From Pseudonocardia sp. HH130630-07 (lineage in GTDB: Bacteria > Actinomycetota > Actinomycetes > Mycobacteriales > Pseudonocardiaceae), in the NCBI RefSeq assembly GCF_001698125.1, contig NZ_CP013854.1, positions 3,906,001 through 3,970,000 of the forward strand: 64,000 nt of DNA, written 5' to 3'. Below the pieces are notes generated by a model, which worked only from the letters and a program-made list of their open reading frames with translations, ran no database searches and was not told the origin of the DNA. The position numbers and the translations under genes are program-made. The stretch's first letter is position 1. Each line of letters opens with the position of its first letter. This document shows, in pieces, positions 25,476 through 33,898 of this stretch.

Positions 25476-27046
25476 CCGGTCCCGACCCCGACGACGACCC
25501 GACCCGCCCCATCCGGGTGGTCACCGGCGAGCCGGCCCCCGGCTCCGGTCCCGGGTCCGGCTCACTGACCGGGCGCACCGCCCGCGGCTTCGCCTGGGCG
25601 TTCACCGGCACCGTCGGCCAGGCCGTGCTGCAGCTCGGCGCGACGGTCGCGCTCGCCCGCCTGCTGACGCCGGAGCAGTTCGGCTCGGCCGCGGCGGCGC
25701 TGCTGATCATCGGGCTGACCCAGCTGGTCACCCAGCTCGGTGTCGGGGCGGCCCTGGTGCACCGGCACGACCTGGGCGACCGCGACGTGACCGCGGCGTT
25801 CTGGTTCTCCACGCTGACCGCCGCCGTCTTCGCCGTCACGCTCGCGACGGCCGCACCGGTGCTCAGCGGCCTGGTGGGGCTGCCGGCGGACTCGAACCTG
25901 CTGCCGTTGCTCTCGATCGCCCTGTTGCTCGCGGGGGCCACCGCGGTGCCGCTGTCGCTGCTGCAGCGCGACCTGCGCTTCCGGCAGACGGCGACGGTGG
26001 ACCTGCTCGCGGCCGGGCCCGCACTGATCGGGGTCAGCGTGGTGTTCGCGCTCGCCGGATTCGGCGCGGCCGCGCTGGCGTTCGGCGAGATCGCGGCGGC
26101 CGCGGTGAAGTTCGTCGGGTACCTGGCCCTGGTTCGCCCCCGGCTGCGCCCGGAGGGCCCGGCCGCGACGTGGCGCCGGCTGGTCCCGCTGCTCGGCTAC
26201 GGCGCGGGCATCTCGATCCTGCAGCTGGGCAACTGGTTCGCCCTGAACGCCGACAAGCTGCTCATCGCGAACCTGCTCGGCCCCGGGCCGCTCGGTGTCT
26301 ACACCCGGGCCTACAACCTGCTCGCCGAGCCGGCGAACGTGATCGGCGGCGCCGCGGACAAGGCCCTGTTCCCGGCGATGGCCCGGGTCCGCGACGACGG
26401 CGAGCGGCTGCGCAGCGCCTACGTGCGCAGTGCCAGCCTGATCGCGCTGGTCACGGTGCCCGCGTCGGTGCTGCTCGGGGTGCTCGCTCCGGAGATCGTG
26501 AACCTGCTGCTGGGCTCGCAGTGGGGCGAGGTCGTACCGCTCGTGCAGCTGTTCGCGCTGGTCCTGCTCCCGCGGACGTCCTACAAGATCAGTACGTCGC
26601 TGACCAGGGCGACCGGTGCGGTGTACCGGGCGGCGTGGCGGCAGTGGCTCTACGCGGGCTACGTCGTCGCGTTCTGCGCCGCCGGTGCCGCGCTCGGCGG
26701 GATCCTGGGCGTCGCGATCGGGGCGTCGGCCGCGATCGTCATCCACTTCCTGGTGATGCTGCAGTTCTCGGCCCGGGTCTCGCCGGGCCTCATGGGCCGG
26801 GTGCTGGCGATGTACCTGAAGCACGTCCCGGCCCTGGTGGGCACGCTCGCCGTCGCCTGGGGGGTGGCCACGCTGGTCCGGCCGCTGGGGATCGACGTCG
26901 TCACGCTGCTCGCCGCCGCGGCCGCCGGTGGCGCCGTGGCGCTGGGTGCGCTGTTCGTGCAGCGCTCGCGGTTCCGCGAGGAGCTCGCGGTGGTCGCCAC
27001 CCTGCGCGGTGGTGGACGCAAGCGCGCCCCCGCACCCACCCGCTGA
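25472..27046 (+). CDS. Polysaccharide flippase (MOP superfamily, Wzx-like)
   Basis: 524 residues from a GTG with GAGAGGG upstream, overlapping the kinase stop by four bases. After a disordered 30-residue start there are about 13-14 membrane helices. Typical features are the first-helix block GFAWAFTGTVGQAVLQLG, ARLLTPEQFGSAAAALLI, and the second-half helix with GNWFALNADKLLIANLLGP and YTRAYNLLAEPA. These match the oligosaccharide flippase/lipopolysaccharide biosynthesis group, which moves undecaprenyl-linked glycans across the membrane. No glycosyltransferase genes adjoin it, so the glycan is unknown. Co-translation with the kinase-fold protein suggests the two act together. Confidence 0.88.
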   Translation: MTGPDPDDDPTRPIRVVTGEPAPGSGPGSGSLTGRTARGFAWAFTGTVGQAVLQLGATVALARLLTPEQFGSAAAALLIIGLTQLVTQLGVGAALVHRHDLGDRDVTAAFWFSTLTAAVFAVTLATAAPVLSGLVGLPADSNLLPLLSIALLLAGATAVPLSLLQRDLRFRQTATVDLLAAGPALIGVSVVFALAGFGAAALAFGEIAAAAVKFVGYLALVRPRLRPEGPAATWRRLVPLLGYGAGISILQLGNWFALNADKLLIANLLGPGPLGVYTRAYNLLAEPANVIGGAADKALFPAMARVRDDGERLRSAYVRSASLIALVTVPASVLLGVLAPEIVNLLLGSQWGEVVPLVQLFALVLLPRTSYKISTSLTRATGAVYRAAWRQWLYAGYVVAFCAAGAALGGILGVAIGASAAIVIHFLVMLQFSARVSPGLMGRVLAMYLKHVPALVGTLAVAWGVATLVRPLGIDVVTLLAAAAAGGAVALGALFVQRSRFREELAVVATLRGGGRKRAPAPTR

Positions 27047-27088
27047 CCCCGACCGCGCACCTGCCTGCCGATCGCACGCCGCCCAGGC

Positions 27089-27136
27089 GTGCCGCACCCG
27101 CCGTGTGGGGCGTGGCGCGCGGGGAGGGTGCGGCAC
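27089..27136. terminator. Inverted repeat between flippase and acetate symporter genes
   Basis: GTGCCGCACCC (27089-27099) pairs exactly with GGGTGCGGCAC (27126-27136) across a 26-base loop, in the 198-base gap between converging genes. Likely a bidirectional terminator. Confidence 0.5.
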
Positions 27137-27244
27137 ACCCGCCGGGGTGCGGGGCCGGACTGCGCCCGGACGTGCTCGACCGCCGGCGGCGCCGGCCCGG
27201 AGCCGGTGGCGGCCCGGACCGACCCCGGGCCGGTGACGCCGGGA

Positions 27245-28819
27245 TCAGCCCCGGGCGTCGATCCCGGTGAGTGCGCGGACCTCCATCGCCCGGGCCAGCC
27301 CGGGATCGGCGGGCTTGCCGAGCAGCGTGCCGAGGATGGCCGCGAGGAACGACAGCGGCACGGTGACGATCGCCGGGTTCGTCAGCGGGAACCAGGCCAT
27401 GTCGACGTCCGGGAGCAGCGAGCTGGGCGTCCCGGACACGGTGGTCGAGGAGCAGATGAGCACGATGCTGCCGATGAGGCCGGTGTAGATGCTCCACAGC
27501 GCGCCGCGGGTGGAGAAGCGGGGCCAGAACAGCGCGAACACGATCGTCGGCAGGTTCGCCGACGCGGCGATCGCGAGGGCCAGCGACACGAGGAACGCCA
27601 CGTTGACGTCCCTGGCGAGCACCCCGCCCGCGATGGACAACGCACCGATGACGACGGCGGTCGTGCGCGCCACCCGGATCTCGCTGCGCGGCTCGGCCTT
27701 GCCGCGCCGGATGATCGAGGCGTAGACGTCGTGCGCGAAGGACGCCGACGCCGTCAGCGTCAGCCCGGCGACGACCGCGAGGATCGTCGCGAACGCCACC
27801 GCCGACACCAGGCCGAGGATCGGGGTCCCGCCGATCCGGTAGGCCAGCAGCGGCGCCGCGGAGTTCGCCGCGCCCGGCGCGGCCATGATCTCCTCCGGCC
27901 CGACGACCGCGGCCGCCCCGAACCCGACGACCAGGATGCACAGGTAGAACCCGACCATCAGCCAGGAGCACCAGGTCACCGAGCGCCGGGCCTCCTTGGC
28001 GTTCGGGACGGTGAAGAAGCGCATCAGCACGTGCGGCAGGCTGGAGATCCCGAGCACGAGCGCGAGCCCGAGCGAGACGAAGTCCAGCCGGGACGAGAAG
28101 CCCCCGCTGTACCAGCCGCCGGGCTCCAGCACCGCTGATCCCATCGGGCTCGTCTCGGCCGCCTTGTCGAGCAGCGCGGACATGCTCAGCCCGAACCGCC
28201 CGAGCACGAACATGGCCAGCAGGGCCACGCAGATCAGCAGCCCGACGGCCTTGATGATCTGCACCCAGGTGGTGCCGCGCATGCCGCCGACGAGCACGTA
28301 GAGCATCATCACGACGCCCACGCCGATGATGAGCAGGGACTGCCCGGCCCCGCCGTGGATGCCGAGCAGCAGGGCGACGAGCCCACCCGCCCCGGCCATC
28401 TGCGCGACCATGTAGACCAGCGAGATCACCAGCGTCGACGTGGCTGCGGCGGCCCGTACCGGGCTCTGCTGCAGCCGGAAGGCCATGACGTCGCCCATCG
28501 TGAACCGGCCGGTGTTGCGCAGTCCCTCACCGACGAGCAGCAGCGCGACCAGCCAGGCCACCACCCAGCTGACCGAGTAGACGAAGCCGTCGAATCCGTA
28601 GACGGCGATCGCGCCGGAGATCCCGAGGAACGACGCGGCGGACAGGAAGTCGCCGGACATCGCGATGCCGTTCTGGGCCCCGGTGAATCCACCGCCGGCG
28701 GCGTAGTAGTCGTCCGGTGTCGCGTTGCGGTGGCTGACCCGGTAGACGATACCGAGAGTGAGGATCACGAACAGACCGAACACGGCCATGTTCAGGATCG
28801 GGCTGCCGACCGTGCTCAT
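27245..28819 (-). CDS. actP: Cation/acetate symporter, SSS family
   Basis: 524 residues. ATG overlaps the stop of the DUF485 gene (ATGA). Thirteen membrane helices; signatures of the ActP branch of sodium:solute symporters are RNATPDDYYAAGGGFTGAQN (N-terminal), GISGAIAVYGFDGF, SLPHVLMRFFTVPNAKEARR and ATILAVVAGLTLTASASFAHD. It takes up acetate and similar short carboxylates with Na+ or H+. The DUF485-ActP pair is the usual yjcH-actP arrangement. It is probably controlled from the 770-base region upstream of DUF485. No acetyl-CoA synthetase gene is in the window. Confidence 0.92.
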   Translation of the reverse strand: MSTVGSPILNMAVFGLFVILTLGIVYRVSHRNATPDDYYAAGGGFTGAQNGIAMSGDFLSAASFLGISGAIAVYGFDGFVYSVSWVVAWLVALLLVGEGLRNTGRFTMGDVMAFRLQQSPVRAAAATSTLVISLVYMVAQMAGAGGLVALLLGIHGGAGQSLLIIGVGVVMMLYVLVGGMRGTTWVQIIKAVGLLICVALLAMFVLGRFGLSMSALLDKAAETSPMGSAVLEPGGWYSGGFSSRLDFVSLGLALVLGISSLPHVLMRFFTVPNAKEARRSVTWCSWLMVGFYLCILVVGFGAAAVVGPEEIMAAPGAANSAAPLLAYRIGGTPILGLVSAVAFATILAVVAGLTLTASASFAHDVYASIIRRGKAEPRSEIRVARTTAVVIGALSIAGGVLARDVNVAFLVSLALAIAASANLPTIVFALFWPRFSTRGALWSIYTGLIGSIVLICSSTTVSGTPSSLLPDVDMAWFPLTNPAIVTVPLSFLAAILGTLLGKPADPGLARAMEVRALTGIDARG

Positions 28820-29409
28820 TCGGACCTCCACATCTCGTCACGCGTGGGAGCGGACCGGGCGGGCCGGACGGTGTGGCTCTCGCGCAGGCCGTCCACCAGC
28901 GGGTCGATCTGCCGGCGGGAGTACCGCCCGTAGAGCCACACGATCAGCAGCGTCGTCACGAACTGGGCCAGCCCCAGGAGCAGGCCGAGGTTGACCGATC
29001 CGATGACCGGGATCCGCATCAGGTCCGGGGCGAACGCCGCGAGCACCACGAAGACCGCGTACCACCCGAGGAAGCCGACCGTCCCGAGGAACACGAACCG
29101 GCGGGTGCGGGACCGTAGCTCGCCGAACCGGGGGTCGCGCCGCACGGCCTCGACGGTCGGGGTCGTCGGATCGTGGGCCGGGCCGGGGCCGGGCGGACCG
29201 GTCGTCTTGAAGTGTGTGTCGTCGAACCCGGGAGGTGGGTGGAACGGCAGGCTGCCGATCGGACGGGTCTCGTCGTCGGCCCAGCCCGTACGCCCGGGAG
29301 CGGCCGCGGGGATCCCGGGCGCCGGGCCTCCGCGCGGGTGTCCGGGCGGCCCGGACGGCCGGCGCCGCGGTCCGGCGGTCGCCTCACGGCCGGTGGGGTC
29401 TCCGGTCAC
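28816..29409 (-). CDS. DUF485 membrane protein, partner of ActP
   Basis: 197 residues from a GTG with GAGGTG eight bases upstream. The first 90 residues are disordered and Pro/Gly-rich, longer than in most relatives; the DUF485 domain (about 90-180) has DPRFGELRSRTRRFVFLGTV, two membrane helices and GRYSRRQIDPLVDGLR. In enterobacteria the equivalent YjcH is co-transcribed with ActP. Its exact role (assembly or regulation of the symporter) is not settled. Stop overlaps the actP ATG. Confidence 0.87.
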   Translation of the reverse strand: MTGDPTGREATAGPRRRPSGPPGHPRGGPAPGIPAAAPGRTGWADDETRPIGSLPFHPPPGFDDTHFKTTGPPGPGPAHDPTTPTVEAVRRDPRFGELRSRTRRFVFLGTVGFLGWYAVFVVLAAFAPDLMRIPVIGSVNLGLLLGLAQFVTTLLIVWLYGRYSRRQIDPLVDGLRESHTVRPARSAPTRDEMWRSE

Positions 29410-30180
29410 GTGCTTCGCACCTCGCTCCTCAAGATCGGTTCTCCGGGGGCCGGCGCCGGTGGGGAGCCCGGCGGCCGCCCGGACCGCGTTTCGCAGGTGG
29501 CAGTGATCACAGCGTTCGTTCGCGACGCTAGCAAACCGATGCATGGTGCAATTCCACGGCCTGATCGCCGGGAATCGACGTGACGCCTCGTGTCACCCGA
29601 ATGGGAAGAGATATCACCTTCTGTCCGGGTCTGACAGTCGCAATGTGAGTCACGGCTCAATAATAGTGGTTGTCGTCTGCATATCGCAATCCGACAGTGT
29701 TCTCCCGGTGACTAACCGTGTTGCATCACGGCACATCACGCCCTCTCCGGCGCACCGATCCGCCGGGGTGCGGATCGCGACTCGGCATCGAGGGGAAGAA
29801 TCCGTGCCCGCCCGGTCGGGGTCACAGTGGTCACGGCCGTCACATCCGCCACGATCGCGCCTCTCGCGCCCGGTGCGGCGCCTGTCTGCCGTGTCTTTCC
29901 GTGGGGACCTCGCGATGCGGACCGTGCGTCTCGTTGCGCGCTCCGGGTTCGCGGCCGGCGTCGCCGCGCTGTACGGGCAGGCCGAGGGTGACCGGCCGGC
30001 CACCGCCGTCCGGGGTGCAGGTCAGCCGCTCGAAGCTGCATGAATCTGCTCACTATGTTTCATTTTCTGCCACGAACATGCAGAATGAGGCGACCATCGA
30101 GAGTCGCCGGACCGATCGGGACCCGCTCTCGGGGCCGAGGCGGCGGGAGCTGCGGTCCGGCGCGACGAGAGGAGCTGCGG
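29410..30180. other. 771-base divergent intergenic region
   Basis: No credible gene. It is relatively A+T-rich between 29530 and 29760 and carries palindromes GTGAC-N7-GTCAC (29580-29596) and GTGAGTCAC (29645-29653), possible control sites for the DUF485-actP operon. At 30050-30090, upstream of the amino-sugar operon, are a TATGTT box and the imperfect inverted repeat CATTTTCTGC / GCAGAATG, a candidate operator for the GntR or another sugar regulator. Confidence 0.5.
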
Positions 30181-31059
30181 TTGTCCGCGACCGAGCGGGA
30201 GATCCACCAGCAACCCGACGCCTGGCTGCGGACGCCGGAGGTCGTCGCGTCCGCGGCCGGTGTCCTGCCCCGCGACGGCGAGCGCATCGCCGTGCTCGGT
30301 TGCGGCACGTCGTGGTTCGTCGCCCAGGCCTACGCCGGGCTGCGCGAGAGCGCCGGGCGGGGCTGGACCGACGCCGTCACCGCCACCGAGCTGCCGGACC
30401 GCGGCTACGACCGGGTCGTCGCCATCACCCGTTCCGGAACCACCACCGAGGTGCTCGACCAGCTCCGCCGCCTGCGGGGCACCGTGCCGACCCTCGCCCT
30501 GACCGCCGACGCCGCCACCCCCGTCGCCGACGTGGCCGACCATGTCGTGGCGCTGCCGTTCGCCGACGAGACCTCGGTCGTGCAGACGCTGTTCGCGACC
30601 ACCGCGTTCTCGGTCCTGCGGGGCAGCCTGGGGTGGGACGTGACGGCGGTGGCCGCCGCCGCCCGTGCCGCGCTCGCCGGACCGCTGCCCGACGCCCTGG
30701 TGCCGGCCGCCCAGTGGACCTTCCTGGGCACGGGATGGTCGGTCGGCCTGGCGAACGAGGCCGCGCTGAAGCTGCGCGAGTCCTGCCTGGCCTGGACCGA
30801 GGCGTACCCGGCGATGGAGTACCGGCACGGCCCGATCAGCATCGCCCAGCCGGGCCGGGTCGTCTGGAACCTCGGGCCGTCGGTGCCCGGCCTGGCGGAC
30901 GACGTGGCCGCGACCGGGGCGACGTTCGTCGAGCACCCGGACGAGGACCCGCTGGTGACGCTGGTGCGGGTGCACCGGCTCGCGCTCGCGGTCGCCGCCC
31001 GGGACGGTCTCGACCCGGACCTGCCCCGGAACCTGACCCGATCGGTCATCCTGTCGTGA
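30181..31059 (+). CDS. SIS-domain amino-sugar-6-phosphate isomerase/deaminase (AgaS / NagB-II type)
   Basis: 292 residues from a TTG with GAGAGGAG seven bases upstream. Two SIS domains as in the isomerase half of GlmS: EIHQQPDAWLRTPEVV N-terminus, LGCGTSWFVAQAYAGL, ITRSGTTTEVLDQL with the phosphate-binding Ser/Thr, and ANEAALKLRESCLAWTEAY followed by YRHGPIS. Without a glutaminase domain it should deaminate or isomerise an amino-sugar phosphate. Together with the following PfkB kinase and class II aldolase, the best fit is galactosamine-6-phosphate to tagatose-6-phosphate (AgaS), with glucosamine-6-phosphate to fructose-6-phosphate as the alternative. First gene of a four-gene run of 4-base overlaps. 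Confidence 0.82.
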   Translation: MSATEREIHQQPDAWLRTPEVVASAAGVLPRDGERIAVLGCGTSWFVAQAYAGLRESAGRGWTDAVTATELPDRGYDRVVAITRSGTTTEVLDQLRRLRGTVPTLALTADAATPVADVADHVVALPFADETSVVQTLFATTAFSVLRGSLGWDVTAVAAAARAALAGPLPDALVPAAQWTFLGTGWSVGLANEAALKLRESCLAWTEAYPAMEYRHGPISIAQPGRVVWNLGPSVPGLADDVAATGATFVEHPDEDPLVTLVRVHRLALAVAARDGLDPDLPRNLTRSVILS

Positions 31060-31997
31060 CGGCGGGCCGTCCCCCGCTCGTCGCCCTCGACGTCGGCGGT
31101 ACGACGATCAAGGGCGCCGTCGACACGGGTGACGGTCCCCGCGGGCACCTCCGCCGGCCGACTCCCCGCGACCGCGGCCCGGAGGCGGTCGTGGCGGCCG
31201 TGCTCGACGCCGCCGCCGAACTCGTCGACCTGGCCGGACGCGCGCACGGGCGTCGTCCCGCCGCGGTGGGCGTGGCCTGCCTCGGCCTGGTCGACCCGGG
31301 CACCGGGACCGCGGTGCTGTCCGCCGCGACCGGCTGGTCCGACGTCCCGCTGGCCGCGCTGGTGCGGGAGCGCACCGGCGTCCCGGCCGTGCTGGTGCAC
31401 GACATCGCCGCGGCCGCGACCGCCGAGGCCGCACTGCGGGAGCCCGGCCCGGCGCCGGTGTTGTTCGTCGCGATCGGGACCGGCATCGGCGGCTCGACCG
31501 TGCTCGACGGGCGGCCGGTCGCCGGTGCGCACCACCGGCCCGGGGAGATCGGGCACGTCCCGGTCGGCGGGTCCGACGTGCGCTGCGGGTGCGGGCGGTC
31601 CGGCTGCCTCGAACGCGTCGCCTCCGGATCGGCGCTGGCGCAGGCCTACGCGCGGCGCACCGGGACGGCGGTGCACGGCGCGCTCGAGGTCGCCGATCGG
31701 GCCGCCGCCGGTGATCCGGACGCGGTGGCGGTCTGGGACCGCGGGTGCGCGGCACTGGCCGAGGCGCTGATCCTCTACTCCGTCCTGGTCGATCCGGCGC
31801 TGGTCGTGCTCGGCGGCGGCGTCTCGCTGGCCGGGGACCGGCTCGTCGTCCCGGTGCGGCGGGCGCTGGAGCAGGGACTGGGGCTGCCCGGGGTCCCGGC
31901 CGTCGAGACGGCCCGGCTCGGGGACGGCGCGGCGCTGGCCGGTGCGTTCCTCGCGGCCGCCGATCTCGCGGGCGTCCCGGCCGGAGCGCCCCGGTGA
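31056..31997 (+). CDS. ROK-family sugar kinase
   Basis: 313 residues; GTG overlaps the SIS gene stop (GTGA). ROK features: ATP phosphate loop DVGGTTIKGAV (12-22), catalytic Asp in VHDIAAAATAEA, substrate Glu/His in GEIGHVPV, the zinc site CGCGRSGCLE and the second ATP segment LGGGVSLAG. No DNA-binding domain, so it is an enzyme. In this operon it probably phosphorylates the free amino sugar (galactosamine or glucosamine) at C6, feeding the SIS enzyme. Confidence 0.85.
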   Translation: MTAGRPPLVALDVGGTTIKGAVDTGDGPRGHLRRPTPRDRGPEAVVAAVLDAAAELVDLAGRAHGRRPAAVGVACLGLVDPGTGTAVLSAATGWSDVPLAALVRERTGVPAVLVHDIAAAATAEAALREPGPAPVLFVAIGTGIGGSTVLDGRPVAGAHHRPGEIGHVPVGGSDVRCGCGRSGCLERVASGSALAQAYARRTGTAVHGALEVADRAAAGDPDAVAVWDRGCAALAEALILYSVLVDPALVVLGGGVSLAGDRLVVPVRRALEQGLGLPGVPAVETARLGDGAALAGAFLAAADLAGVPAGAPR

Positions 31998-32938
31998 TCC
32001 TCACGGTCTGCGCCAACCCGGCGCTCGACGTCACCTACCGGGTCCCCGCGCTGACGACCGGTTCCGAGCACCGGGTGCCCGCCCCGGTCGTCCGGGCCGG
32101 GGGCAAGGCGGTGAACGTGGCCGCCGCGCTGCACACGATGGGCCGGGACCCGGTCGTCGTCGCGCCGTACGGCGGTCCCGAGGGCGCGGTGCTGGCGGCC
32201 GATCTCACCGCGCGCGGCCTGGAGCACCGGCTCGTCCCGGTGCCCGGGGCGGTCCGCCGGACCGTCACGATCGTCGACGACGCCGGAGCGGCGACCGCGC
32301 TGAACGAGCGCGGCACACCGCTCCCGGCCGCCGGCTGGGCCCGGGTCACCGCCGTCGTCCGGACGGCGTTGCCGGCCGCGGCCGCGCTCGTGCTCTCCGG
32401 ATCGCTGCCCCCCGGCCTCCCCGACGACGCCTGGGCGCCGCTGGTCGCGGCCGGTCGCGCGGCCGGGGTGCCGGTGGTGCTCGACGCCGCGGGGCCCGCG
32501 CTCCTCGCCGGGATCGCCGCCGGCCCGGACCTGGTGAAACCGAACGCCCGCGAGCTGCGTGAGGCGACCGGTGACGACGACGTCGTCAGCGCCGCCCGGC
32601 AGCTGGTGGCCCGCGGCGCCGCCGGCGTGCTCGCCAGCCTGGGGCCGGACGGGATGGTCCTCGTCGACGGCCCCACCGGCGAGCCGCTGACCTGCCGTCC
32701 GCCCGCGGGCAGCACGGTGCGCAATCCGACCGGCGCCGGGGACGCGGCCGTCGCGGCCGCCGCCTGCGCGCTCGCCGAGGGCGCCGGCCGGGCCGTCCTG
32801 CTGTACCGCGCCGTCGCCTGGTCGGTCGCCGCCGTGGCCGAGCCCCGCGCGGGCGAGCTCGATCCGCACACGGTGCGTAGGACCGAGTCGGCTCTGGGCC
32901 GGCCGCCCGCACCCGAACCCACAGGAACGGACTCATGA
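31994..32938 (+). CDS. PfkB-family hexose-phosphate kinase (tagatose-6-phosphate / 1-phosphofructokinase type)
   Basis: 314 residues; GTG overlaps the ROK gene stop. VCANPALDVTYRVP and RAGGKAVNVAAALHTMG are the N-terminal PfkB signature (GGKA where FruK and LacC have GGKG), SLPPGLPDDAW, VKPNARELREATG and the C-terminal NPTGAGDAAVAAAACA with catalytic Asp. Members phosphorylate fructose-1-phosphate, fructose-6-phosphate or tagatose-6-phosphate. Between a SIS isomerase and a class II aldolase, making tagatose- or fructose-1,6-bisphosphate is the logical step. Confidence 0.87.
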   Translation: MILTVCANPALDVTYRVPALTTGSEHRVPAPVVRAGGKAVNVAAALHTMGRDPVVVAPYGGPEGAVLAADLTARGLEHRLVPVPGAVRRTVTIVDDAGAATALNERGTPLPAAGWARVTAVVRTALPAAAALVLSGSLPPGLPDDAWAPLVAAGRAAGVPVVLDAAGPALLAGIAAGPDLVKPNARELREATGDDDVVSAARQLVARGAAGVLASLGPDGMVLVDGPTGEPLTCRPPAGSTVRNPTGAGDAAVAAAACALAEGAGRAVLLYRAVAWSVAAVAEPRAGELDPHTVRRTESALGRPPAPEPTGTDS

Positions 32939-33783
32939 CCAGCACGACCACCAGCGTCGAGATGCTCGCCTCCGCCCGGGACCGCGGCACCGCGGTCGGC
33001 GCCTTCAACGTGATCGGTGTGGAGCACGCCGAGGCGATGGTCGCGGGGGCGGAGACGGCGGGACTGCCCGTCATCCTCCAGCTCAGCGAGAACTGCGTGC
33101 GCTACCACGGTGCGCCCGGCCCGATGATCGCCGCGCTGCTCGCGATGGCGCGGGCGGCGACCGTGCCCGTCGTCGTGCACCTGGACCACGTCGAGTCCGG
33201 GTCGCTGGTGACGGCGGGCCTGGAGGCCGGGGTCCGGTCGCTGATGTTCGACGCCTCGACGCTGCCGCACGAGGAGAACGTGGCCCGCACCCGCGAGGTC
33301 GTCCGGCAGTGCCGCGCGTACGGGGCACGGGTCGAGGCCGAGCTCGGTGAGATCGGCGGCAAGGACGGCGTGCACGCCCCCGGCGCGCGGACCGATCCCG
33401 GTGAGGCGGTGCGCTTCGTCGCCGGGACCGGGGTGGACGCGCTCGCGGTGGCCGTCGGCTCCTCGCACGCCATGCGCACCCGCACGGCCCGGCTCGATCT
33501 GGAGCTCGTCGGGCGGCTCCGGGCGGCGGTGCCGGTGCCGCTGGTGCTGCACGGCTCGTCGGGGGTGCCGGACGAGGACCTGCTGCGGGCGGCGCACGCC
33601 GGCCTGTCGAAGATCAATCTGGCGACCCATCTCAACGGGGTGTTCACCGGCGCGCTGCGCGAGGTGCTCGACCGGGACCCCGGACTGACCGACCCCCGGC
33701 GCTACCTGGCCCCGGCCCGGGACGCGCTGGCGACCGAGGTGACCCGGTTGCTGGCGCTGCTCTCGACCGAGAAAAGTCGATGA
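32935..33783 (+). CDS. Class II ketose-bisphosphate aldolase (tagatose/fructose)
   Basis: 282 residues; ATG overlaps the PfkB gene stop (ATGA). Zinc-dependent aldolase: AFNVIGVEHAEAMVAGAE, zinc ligand motif HLDHVESG (about 81-88), EAELGEIGGKDGV, AVGSSHAM with the second zinc His, VLHGSSGVPDEDL and GLSKINLATHLN (third zinc region and phosphate binding). The 282-residue length matches the short GatY/KbaY/AgaY tagatose-bisphosphate group rather than the 340-residue housekeeping enzyme. It should split the bisphosphate into glycerone phosphate and glyceraldehyde-3-phosphate, ending the pathway. Last gene of the overlapping set. Confidence 0.88.
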   Translation: MTSTTTSVEMLASARDRGTAVGAFNVIGVEHAEAMVAGAETAGLPVILQLSENCVRYHGAPGPMIAALLAMARAATVPVVVHLDHVESGSLVTAGLEAGVRSLMFDASTLPHEENVARTREVVRQCRAYGARVEAELGEIGGKDGVHAPGARTDPGEAVRFVAGTGVDALAVAVGSSHAMRTRTARLDLELVGRLRAAVPVPLVLHGSSGVPDEDLLRAAHAGLSKINLATHLNGVFTGALREVLDRDPGLTDPRRYLAPARDALATEVTRLLALLSTEKSR

Positions 33784-33804
33784 ACGAACTCATCTGACCG
33801 ATAG

Positions 33805-33834
33805 TCGAACGGCAGGCATCGACGAGTGTAGTTT
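33805..33834 (+). promoter_or_regulatory. Promoter giving a leaderless transcript for the second ROK gene
   Basis: TAGTTT (33829-33834) ends seven bases before an ATG at 33842; TCGAAC (33805-33810) sits 18 bases upstream as a possible -35. An inverted repeat GATGA-N6-TCATC at about 33780-33795 could be an operator. Confidence 0.45.
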
Positions 33835-33841
33835 CGGTGTC

Positions 33842-33898
33842 ATGATCTCCTACGGAGCGTGTGCGGACGCACGACGAGTGCCGTCCGGCCCGGCATGA
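33842..33898 (+). CDS. 18-codon leader ORF coupled to the second ROK kinase
   Basis: A very short frame beginning exactly where a leaderless transcript from the TAGTTT box would start. It encodes MISYGACADARRVPSGPA and its TGA overlaps the ATG of the ROK gene (ATGA). The ROK gene has no ribosome binding site, so translation of this leader would explain its expression. The peptide resembles nothing known; its sequence may not matter. A GTG at 33859 as an alternative ROK start is the competing view. Confidence 0.45.
   Translation: MISYGACADARRVPSGPA

Noticed and set aside
29580..29653. GTGA...TCAC palindromes as CRP/GlxR sites
   Set aside because: The spacing does not match TGTGA-N6-TCACA; kept only as unspecified palindromes.
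29543..30043. Plus-strand 166-codon frame in the divergent region
   Set aside because: No ribosome binding site, no domain and atypical codon use; it spans palindromes and promoters.
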